A stretch of DNA of 64,000 bases from Paenibacillus sp. NAIST15-1. Its GTDB lineage: Bacteria > Bacillota > Bacilli > Paenibacillales > Paenibacillaceae. The stretch is taken from contig NZ_BBYF01000006.1 in the NCBI RefSeq assembly GCF_001894745.1, forward strand, positions 124,001 to 188,000. The letters run 5' to 3'. The stretch's first letter is position 1; every line of letters begins with the position of its first letter. The position numbers were made by a program, and so were the translations under genes. The notes beneath the pieces are model-generated. The model searched no databases. It had not been told where the DNA came from and saw only the letters and a program-made list of their open reading frames with translations. Shown piece by piece: positions 57,927 to 64,000 of this stretch.

Positions 57927-58040
57927 TCAAATCCACGACTCTCGGATCGAGCAATATCTTTATAAACAAGTCTGATGAACAAACAAGGTACAAGATAACA
58001 AAATAATGGGTTCAGGCTACTGCGATCAGATGAGAACATA

Positions 58041-58076
58041 AAAAAGCAGCCATGCTCAACATGAACATGGCTGCTT
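58041..58076. terminator. terminator between lacZ and the cold shock gene
   Basis: AAGCAGCCATG (58044-58054) and CATGGCTGCTT (58066-58076) pair perfectly with an 11-nt loop. An A-run on the left serves the minus strand; the hairpin can also stop lacZ transcripts. Confidence 0.8.
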
Positions 58077-58126
58077 GGCGTTGCTAGTGCACTATTTATA
58101 AATGACAGCCCTTACGGGACAATTCA

Positions 58127-58324
58127 TTATAATTTAATGACATTAGCTGCTTGCGCACCGCGATTGCCTTCAGTAATATCGAACTCTACTTCTTGGCCTT
58201 CGTCAAGTGTTTTGAAACCGTCGCCTTGGATTGCGGAGAAATGAACGAATACGTCTTCGCCGTTTTCCACTTGGATAAATCCGTAGCCTTTTTCTGCGTT
58301 AAACCATTTTACAGTACCTTTCAA
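58127..58324 (-). CDS. cold shock protein, CspA/CspB family
   Basis: The 65-residue nucleic-acid chaperone has RNP1 KGYGFI (about 14-19) and RNP2 VFVHFSAI. The TTG start (58324) lies 7 nt after GAGGAGG, and the protein then begins [13 protein letters not shown] as in CspB. It binds single-stranded RNA/DNA and prevents misfolding. A promoter TTGCGT-17 bp-TATAAT is at 58398-58370 on the minus strand, giving a short leader (about 36 nt). Confidence 0.95.
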   Translation of the reverse strand: MKGTVKWFNAEKGYGFIQVENGEDVFVHFSAIQGDGFKTLDEGQEVEFDITEGNRGAQAANVIKL

Positions 58325-58369
58325 AGTCAAAACCTCCTCACTTCTTCGCCCTGACAGGCGAATAGTAAT

Positions 58370-58398
58370 ATTATACTTAAGCAAAAAGTCAAACGCAA
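58370..58398 (-). promoter_or_regulatory. promoter of the cold shock gene
   Basis: Minus-strand TTGCGT (complement of 58393-58398) and TATAAT (complement of 58370-58375), spacing 17 bp. Confidence 0.6.
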
Positions 58399-58586
58399 CT
58401 TTTCCCACAAAAAAGATTTTTAAAAAAATTGCAAATAATGTGGTCTATATTGCGGCTTTCCAGTGAAATCAGATTTGATTTCATTTAATGGCTAAGGTAT
58501 CATGATCGGTAAGACGAACTGCTTGGCAATACCGCTTACAACTTAGAGTGACAGTGCCCTGCACCAAGAAACGAGGGAACCAAATT

Positions 58587-58820
58587 ATGATGAAGAAACA
58601 TGTTATTTATAAAAAGGATAACTGGAATATGCTTACGGTTGAAGTACAAGGCCGTTATATCGTATTGCGTGAAATATCCGAACAATGGGGAGAAGAATGC
58701 CATAACTTCTTGAGCCGTCCGGCCTTGATGCATTGGGCTGAACAACGCTTTCCTAAAGAAGATTACGTAGGCAAGGAAGAAGAATGGAACGAGATCATGG
58801 ACAAATTCAAGCAAGTATAA
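58587..58820 (+). CDS. hypothetical protein (77 residues)
   Basis: The protein starts at an ATG after GAGGGAACC. It is acidic, with Trp and Tyr residues (YKKDNWNMLTVEVQGRYIVLREISEQWGEECHNF), described by region about 6-40, and a C-terminal amphipathic helix. No known family. It is followed at once by a small membrane protein gene (14 bp gap). Confidence 0.75.
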   Translation: MMKKHVIYKKDNWNMLTVEVQGRYIVLREISEQWGEECHNFLSRPALMHWAEQRFPKEDYVGKEEEWNEIMDKFKQV

Positions 58821-58833
58821 AGGCAGGATGCTT

Positions 58834-59013
58834 ATGAATTCATCAACGAACCTTATTTTTGTTTTGCTTGCATTTTCACTTGGAGTGATCCTAGTCTGGA
58901 AGAGAGACACGCTGCCAGAGAAGCTGCGCAGGCCGTTGGCAATTACTGCATTATGCTTGATTACATTCGCCTTCTTCCTAATTGTCTATTCTTTCTTTGC
59001 GCTCGGCAGTTAG
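58834..59013 (+). CDS. small membrane protein (59 residues)
   Basis: Two hydrophobic helices (LIFVLLAFSLGVILVW and LAITALCLITFAFFLIVYSFF) flank a basic loop (KRDTLPEKLRRP). It starts at an ATG 14 bp after the upstream gene, with AAGGCAGG as ribosome binding site; ATG 58828 is also in frame. No family is known. Both small genes form an operon. Confidence 0.65.
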   Translation: MNSSTNLIFVLLAFSLGVILVWKRDTLPEKLRRPLAITALCLITFAFFLIVYSFFALGS

Positions 59014-59143
59014 CTTCTCCAACGAACAAGCACAGCCGCCCGCAACAAATAGTTTGGCGTTCTCTGGTCATACTACCCTACAGATTAATCGGTGAGTGCA
59101 CACAGCACCATTGCCGCACGGCAACGCTACCGGAGGGGGATAT

Positions 59144-59287
59144 ATGGCCACGACACGCCAATTGGTTATCGGGCTGGTCACCTCTGCCATCATGGTGACC
59201 AGCCTACTGTCTGCTTCAACAGCCGCTAGTTACAAGCAAGCGACAGCGAAGCCATTATCGCAATATCAATATATAAGGAGGGTACAT
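59144..59287 (+). CDS. N-terminal extension of pepF with signal-like helix
   Basis: An ATG at 59144 preceded by GGAGGGGATAT is in frame with pepF. It encodes 48 extra residues: a basic start, a hydrophobic stretch (LVIGLVTSAIMVTSLLSAS), and an Ala/Ser site. A second ribosome binding site lies just before the conserved start at 59288, so both forms could be made. Confidence 0.5.
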
Positions 59288-61081
59288 ATGGAACAAGTAT
59301 GGAAACGTTCAGAAGTCCCACAGGATGTCCGCTGGAAATTGGAGGACTTATTCGGATCACAAGCAGAATGGGACAAAGAATTCTCGCTGGTTAACCAGCT
59401 GTTGGATAAAATGAAGCAATATCAAGGCAAGTTGAATGATGCGGGAGCACTGAAGAATTGCTTTGAGCTGGAAGACGATATTTCCCTACATACAGAGCGC
59501 CTGTACGTATATGCGAGCATGCGCCATCATGAAGACACAGCGGAAGCTGGATATCAGGCATTGTCCGAGAAGGCCAAGCAATTAAGCGTAACAGTTGGGG
59601 AGGCTCTCTCTTTCATTACGCCTGAAGTTCTGTCCTTGTCTGATGAGCAATTGAATGCCTTCATTCAAGAACCGAAGCTGGCTGCTTACCGCTTCACGTT
59701 GACTGAAATGCAGCGCCAAAAGGCACATATTCTGTCCAAGCAAGAAGAAGCGCTGCTCGCGCAAGTTGGAAGCATGTCCAAGGCGCCTGAGACCATTTAC
59801 AGCATGCTGAACAATGCCGACATGAAGTTCCCAACGATTAAGGACGAGAACGGCAAGGATGTAGAGCTGACACATGGCCGCTACATTCAATTCCTTGAAA
59901 GCCGCAACAGCGAAGTTCGCAAGGCTGCTTTTGAAGGCGTATACGGTACATATCGCAAGCTTCGCAATACAGTTGCTTCTACACTCAATGCGAACGTACA
60001 GAAGAACCTGTTCTATTCTCGCGCACGCAAATACCCTTCCACATTGGAAATGTATCTGTACGGCGACAACATTCCGAAGGAAGTATATACGAATCTGATT
60101 GACACGATCCACAAGCACTTGCCGCTTATGCACCGCTACATGAAGCTTCGCAAGCAGCTTCTGGGTGTGAAGGAACTACATATGTACGACCTATTCGCTC
60201 CGGTTGTCGATGAGTTCGACATGAATATTACATTCGAAGAAGCGAAGGCAACTGTTAAGGAAAGCTTGAAGCCGCTTGGTGAATCGTATCTGAATGTGCT
60301 TCAAGATGGTTTCGACAACGGATGGATTGACGTTTATGAAAATGAAGGCAAGCGTACTGGCGCATACAGCTGGGGCGCATACGGCACGCACCCTTACGTG
60401 CTGTTGAACCATAAAGACAATTTGAACAGCATGTTCACATTGACACATGAAATGGGTCACGCACTGCATTCGTACCATTCGGACAACAACCTGCCATATC
60501 GTGACGCGCAGTACACCATCTTCTTGGCAGAGGTTGCTTCCACATTGAATGAAGCGCTGCTCATGGATTATATGCTGAAGAAGACAACGGATAATAAAGA
60601 AAAGATGTATCTGCTTGCATACTACATCGATCAATTCCGTACAACTGTATTCCGTCAGACGATGTTCGCTGAATTCGAGATGATTATCCATGATCACGCT
60701 GAGAAAGGTGAAGCACTGACACCGCAGCTCCTCTGTGACGTGTACTATGACTTGAATAAGAAGTACTACGGAGATGACATGGTCATCGACAAAGATATCG
60801 AGATGGAATGGGCACGTATTCCTCACTTCTATACAAGCTTCTACGTGTTCAAATACGCGACAGGCTTCTCGGCTGCACAAAGCTTCGCGAAGCAAATTCT
60901 CGAAGAAGGTCAACCGGCAGTCGATCGTTACACAGGCTTCTTGAAGAGCGGCGGCAGCGACTTCTCGATCAACATTCTGAAGAAGGCCGGCGTCGATATG
61001 TCCACTCCGAAGCCAATCGAAGAAGGCATGAGCTTGCTTGAATCCCTTATCAAAGAGATGGAACAGCTCGCAGCAAAATAA
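59288..61081 (+). CDS. pepF: oligoendopeptidase F (M3B)
   Basis: The 597-residue core protein has the M3 zinc motif HEMGH (H387, E388, H391) within THEMGHALHS, then FLAEVASTLNEALL with the third ligand Glu. It cleaves oligopeptides of about 6-20 residues. The ATG at 59288 is preceded by an excellent ATAAGGAGGGTAC and fits the family start (SEVPQDVRWKLEDLF). The frame is open further upstream (see the extension at 59144). The gene is followed by a strong terminator. It could work downstream of oppABCDF in peptide use, but lies 18 kb away. Confidence 0.95.
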   Translation: MEQVWKRSEVPQDVRWKLEDLFGSQAEWDKEFSLVNQLLDKMKQYQGKLNDAGALKNCFELEDDISLHTERLYVYASMRHHEDTAEAGYQALSEKAKQLSVTVGEALSFITPEVLSLSDEQLNAFIQEPKLAAYRFTLTEMQRQKAHILSKQEEALLAQVGSMSKAPETIYSMLNNADMKFPTIKDENGKDVELTHGRYIQFLESRNSEVRKAAFEGVYGTYRKLRNTVASTLNANVQKNLFYSRARKYPSTLEMYLYGDNIPKEVYTNLIDTIHKHLPLMHRYMKLRKQLLGVKELHMYDLFAPVVDEFDMNITFEEAKATVKESLKPLGESYLNVLQDGFDNGWIDVYENEGKRTGAYSWGAYGTHPYVLLNHKDNLNSMFTLTHEMGHALHSYHSDNNLPYRDAQYTIFLAEVASTLNEALLMDYMLKKTTDNKEKMYLLAYYIDQFRTTVFRQTMFAEFEMIIHDHAEKGEALTPQLLCDVYYDLNKKYYGDDMVIDKDIEMEWARIPHFYTSFYVFKYATGFSAAQSFAKQILEEGQPAVDRYTGFLKSGGSDFSINILKKAGVDMSTPKPIEEGMSLLESLIKEMEQLAAK

Positions 61082-61086
61082 ATGTA

Positions 61087-61138
61087 AAAGAGACGCTAGA
61101 CAGCCTAACTAACTGCTGTCTGGGCGTCTCTTTTTTTG
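61087..61138 (+). terminator. intrinsic terminator after pepF
   Basis: AAGAGACGC...GACAGC and GCTGTC...GCGTCTCTT make a long stem; a run of seven T follows. Confidence 0.92.
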
Positions 61139-61237
61139 TCAGCTATCCTGTCACATTCACTCTTGTATCAAATTGAGTAAACCTAGGGACACGATGCGTG
61201 CTAATAGGTAAGAAGCGAAGAAGTTGATATAGCTGCG

Positions 61238-62845
61238 CTATGTGATTTCGGTTCCATCGAACGGCCAGCTTCGCTGTACGCCTGCCCCATCCAGCTCCGC
61301 TTGATAAGCGCTGAGATGCTGCTTATCCTCATAGACCTTGCGCGGAATGATCCCTTGCTCAATCGAATAAGCGATCAAGTGACCGACGGATTCTCCAATA
61401 TTCCATTCGGTTGGATGCAAGCGATAGCACCCGTTAGTAAGCTGAGTCGTACCGATATTTTTGCAAGCAGGCAGAACATTCGTGACCCGCTTCGGAATGA
61501 GAGATCCAAGTGGAATTTCATAAGGCAAGGTCGGAATATAGCAGCTTCGTCCAGTCTTGGTTGTTGTATGCAAATCCATAGAATAATGCCCTACTCCTAC
61601 ACTATCCTCATATCGACGAATACCTAGTCCCTGCCCCTTGCGAAGCTCCTTGCTCACATCATGTTCCGTTATCGTATATAAGGCATGAATTCTTCTCGAT
61701 TCACGAATGTAAGCCGACTTAGCAAGACCATCATCAGTGCCGACAGATGGGCGATACAAGCGGAATTCGGGGTACCCTACTCCACCATCTTCACGTGGCG
61801 CTTCTGTCTGAAGCCAGTATAACAGAGACAAGCTTAACTGCTTAGCCTCCTCAACAATCGCATCCCGCTCTTCATAACTCATCTCAACAGGAGATGCAAT
61901 GGAATAATCATTTTGCGGCCAATTAATTAAGGACAGATCTCCCTCATAATGGCCGTCCCGAAACTGCGATGCGTCCACAGTACGGCGATACGTCCACAGA
62001 GGCAGCGGGTCTATACCGTCGGGCATGCAAATGAACTTGCGCAATTCATGAGTCGCATTCGGCTTTGTATCCCACCAACTTAACAAAGGATAAGGCGATC
62101 CTTCATGGTGAAAGCGCCTCCACCAATCATAACTTGCCGGCTTGGCAATCAGCTCATTGTGTTCAGCGGCGTTGGCATCCAGCTTCTCCAGCGACATCAC
62201 TACTGTAAACGCTTGCAAATCAGCGGGGTCTGCTTCTGTTAGCGCATGAGGCTCCCCTGTCATCTGCTGTGATTCAGCACCAACGATATATTCAACACCT
62301 GCGAGCGGCAGCACGTCACCACATTCTGTTGCATCTACGTAATATTGTCCAGTGAGTACTGTCTTCTCTCCTGTAATTCGATTGAGCACGGTGATGTCTT
62401 GTACGGCATCGCCTTGCGTGTGCGCTTCAAGCGGAACCGTATGATACAAAATGTGCAGACGCCCTTCCTCAACATGAGGGCGAAGCCACGCTTGCAGCAG
62501 ATCATGCGCAACATTCGGCTCGTGACACAGCCGGCTTACCCATCCATTCCCCGGATTGAAAGTATTGTCGTATGCATCTCGATCCTGCAGCAGCTCCGGC
62601 TTCACAAGTGCAGCATAATAACTCCGAATCTGATTGCGGAATACTCGATAAGCAGCAGTACATCCTGTTTGTTCAATCCATGGGTGTTCATCTGGTGGAA
62701 CTGCTTGACTGGTAAGCTGGCCGCCAATCCAGTCCGTCTCTTCTGTCATGATCACTTCTAGGCCCCGATTCGCCAGTGTCCAAGCTGCCAGCGTTCCCCC
62801 AAGCCCTCCACCAATAATGACAACGTCTGCCTTCCTCGTATTCAT
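61238..62845 (-). CDS. FAD-dependent oxidoreductase
   Basis: The 535-residue protein starts with a dinucleotide-binding motif (VVIIGGGLGGTLAAWTLANRG) and EETDWIGGQLTSQAVPPDEH, the FAD_oxidored (pfam12831) signature. QYYVDATECGDVLPLAG and a late PACKNIGTTQLTNGCYRLHPTEWNIGES support this family. Substrate unknown; related genes are often linked to carbohydrate degradation. The ATG at 62845 follows GGAGGGAC. It is monocistronic. Confidence 0.9.
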   Translation of the reverse strand: MNTRKADVVIIGGGLGGTLAAWTLANRGLEVIMTEETDWIGGQLTSQAVPPDEHPWIEQTGCTAAYRVFRNQIRSYYAALVKPELLQDRDAYDNTFNPGNGWVSRLCHEPNVAHDLLQAWLRPHVEEGRLHILYHTVPLEAHTQGDAVQDITVLNRITGEKTVLTGQYYVDATECGDVLPLAGVEYIVGAESQQMTGEPHALTEADPADLQAFTVVMSLEKLDANAAEHNELIAKPASYDWWRRFHHEGSPYPLLSWWDTKPNATHELRKFICMPDGIDPLPLWTYRRTVDASQFRDGHYEGDLSLINWPQNDYSIASPVEMSYEERDAIVEEAKQLSLSLLYWLQTEAPREDGGVGYPEFRLYRPSVGTDDGLAKSAYIRESRRIHALYTITEHDVSKELRKGQGLGIRRYEDSVGVGHYSMDLHTTTKTGRSCYIPTLPYEIPLGSLIPKRVTNVLPACKNIGTTQLTNGCYRLHPTEWNIGESVGHLIAYSIEQGIIPRKVYEDKQHLSAYQAELDGAGVQRSWPFDGTEIT

Positions 62846-63029
62846 GAATGTCCCTCCATTCACTTCCAGATCATTCCTCCCATGATCATATCATGACATG
62901 TCTGTATTATGAATCCTTTTTCCATAATGAAAATATTTGATTGGAGCAACCATTCAACTTGTGGCGAATGAAGTCGAACATTATACTGAGAATAGATACA
63001 TAAACATAATGGTAAGGAGGCTACCTGCA

Positions 63030-63419
63030 ATGCGTATTCAATGGTCCCTGCTAGCAGGACTTATATTTGCGCTCATTACGGCGATATTTGCAGTCATTAA
63101 CGTGAATCCAGTACAAGTGAATCTCTTGTTCGGCACGTTCGATGTACCGCTCATTCTTCTCATTTTGGGCTGCACCCTGCTTGGAGCTGTAATTGTCGGT
63201 TCATACAGCATCTACCTGCAGTTCCGCTCCCAGAAGAAGATTAAGCAATTGGAGCATCAGCTTGCTCAATATACAGGCGACGCTGACACTAGCTTGTTCG
63301 AGAATCATGAATCGACAAACAACCTGGAAGAATTGCATCCTCATGGCGACAGCACGACAAATGAGGATTTAACAGGACTCACATCAAGCACAGCCAATTC
63401 GAGCAAGATTGATCACTAG
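63030..63419 (+). CDS. LapA-domain membrane protein
   Basis: The 129-residue protein has two membrane helices (about 5-28 and 41-64) with the short extracellular loop NVNPVQVNLLFGTFDVPL, a typical LapA domain (DUF1049). A cytoplasmic, acidic tail with a coiled-coil start (QKKIKQLEHQLAQY) follows. The function is not established. The ATG at 63030 follows GTAAGGAGGCTACC. The 3' end runs into a tandem repeat tract. Confidence 0.85.
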   Translation: MRIQWSLLAGLIFALITAIFAVINVNPVQVNLLFGTFDVPLILLILGCTLLGAVIVGSYSIYLQFRSQKKIKQLEHQLAQYTGDADTSLFENHESTNNLEELHPHGDSTTNEDLTGLTSSTANSSKIDH

Positions 63420-63427
63420 CACCAGTA

Positions 63428-63565
63428 CTTGCATCAGTACTTGTATTAGTACTTGCATCAGTACTTGTATTAGTACTTGCATTAGTACTTGCATCAGTAC
63501 TTGAATTAGTACTTACATTAGTACTTACATTAGTACTTACATTAGTACTTACATTAGTACTAGTC
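63428..63565. repeat. 12-bp tandem repeat with AGTACT core
   Basis: About 11-12 units of the form (C/T)AGTACTTGCAT follow each other with small changes: the left half mostly ends GCAT or GTAT, the last four units read TAGTACTTACAT. Each unit contains AGTACT, which is its own reverse complement. The tract begins at the stop codon of the LapA gene. The plus strand has many stops; the minus strand is open and would encode Ser-Thr-Asn-Val repeats, but has no ribosome binding site. Confidence 0.9.
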
Positions 63566-63667
63566 TCAGAACTAGTATTTGCATTAACATTAACACTGAT
63601 TAACACTGGTATTTAGCGTTTAGCGATTAAATCGTACCCATTTATCATATCAAGGAGGAATACAGTC

Positions 63668-64000
63668 ATGACTGCACCTGATCATTCAACTATTTCATCA
63701 CAACCCTTCCAAGCGATAATTGACGAAAATTACGTAACTTCCTTCCTGCTCGAATTGCTTAATACACCGAGTCCAACAGGCTATACCCACCATATTATGG
63801 CCCGCATTGGCCGTGAAGCGGAACAACTCGGATACGCATTCGAGCAGACTCAAAAAGGCTGTGGCGTCATTAAGGTAGCAGGAGAGAAGCACGATTCGAA
63901 CAAAGTCATCGGATTGTCTGCCCATGTCGACACGCTGGGTGCTATGGTACGATCCATCCATGCTGATGGCACACTTCGCTTAACTTCCCTAGGCGGATAT
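63668..64000 (+). CDS. M42 family aminopeptidase (5' part, cut by window end)
   Basis: The frame opens at an ATG after AAGGAGGAATAC and is still open at the window end; 111 codons are seen. The text LLELLNTPSPTGYT and VIGLSAHVDTLGAMVRSI...DGTLRLTSLGGY is typical of M42 glutamyl aminopeptidase/FrvX-type metallopeptidases, with H in AHVDT as the first metal ligand. These are cytoplasmic, dodecameric peptidases that trim peptides from the N-terminus. Confidence 0.92.
   Translation, partial: MTAPDHSTISSQPFQAIIDENYVTSFLLELLNTPSPTGYTHHIMARIGREAEQLGYAFEQTQKGCGVIKVAGEKHDSNKVIGLSAHVDTLGAMVRSIHADGTLRLTSLGGY

Noticed and set aside
63379-63606. minus-strand frame of 75 codons with Ser-Thr-Asn-Val repeats
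   Set aside because: It only exists because the 12-bp array is a multiple of three, starts with a GTG that lacks a ribosome binding site, and overlaps the end of the LapA gene.

Overview
The window reads as chromosomal DNA of a low-to-medium GC, endospore-forming Gram-positive bacterium, most likely a Paenibacillus or close relative. The reasons are near-consensus AGGAGG ribosome binding sites, frequent TTG and GTG starts, a YjcZ-type sporulation peptide, a YtpB-type (DUF2600) terpene synthase, RelQ, DUF3906- and DUF3899-like proteins, and a stalk-domain (copper amine oxidase N-like) protein. The species assignment is inference. I saw no rRNA, tRNA, insertion sequence, prophage or CRISPR array. 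Most genes sit in short operons closed by clear intrinsic terminators.

Layout. 1-13 kb: the start of an ABC exporter ATPase gene (cut by the window edge), an rRNA m5C methyltransferase, a Cof-type phosphatase, a pseudouridine synthase, a three-gene MacB-like export operon, a CorC/HlyC-type membrane protein, an orphan small gene, a relQ/DUF309 pair and a class 2 pyrD. 13-20.4 kb: a leftward cluster of a CHASE2 adenylate/guanylate cyclase, a FecR-domain protein with a DPKP linker, a secreted NHL-repeat protein and a membrane-anchored L,D-transpeptidase, which looks like one envelope-sensing unit. 20.6-35 kb: ferredoxin, DNA polymerase IV, citramalate synthase, a thioredoxin-like lipid-anchored or membrane-anchored protein, an MFS exporter, a MerR regulator with a Zn peptidase, a GltC-like LysR regulator, rhomboid protease, thiol peroxidase, a probable 6S RNA gene, a DUF624-type membrane protein, a YjcZ peptide, a CshA-type RNA helicase and a YitT protein. 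35-41 kb: a complete oppABCDF oligopeptide import operon on the minus strand.

42-46 kb holds the most unusual locus: a minus-strand RiPP gene cluster. A strong promoter drives a 21-codon precursor gene whose product ends in its only cysteine. It is followed by a perfect 20-bp inverted repeat that probably attenuates transcription, then a radical SAM/SPASM maturase, an HFCD-family flavoprotein (the EpiD/LanD type that oxidatively decarboxylates C-terminal cysteine) and an MFS exporter. No lanthipeptide dehydratase or cyclase is present. Pairing a radical SAM maturase with a Cys decarboxylase on a tiny peptide with one C-terminal Cys is not a RiPP class I recognise.

46-64 kb: a secreted protein and a lipoprotein of unknown function, an FMN reductase, pfkA, ytpB, an MFS permease, a nitroreductase, a divergent AraC regulator/lacZ pair, a cold shock protein, oligoendopeptidase F with two in-frame starts (one adding a signal-like leader), an FAD-dependent oxidoreductase, a LapA-domain protein, a 12-bp tandem repeat tract and the start of an M42 aminopeptidase gene cut by the window end.
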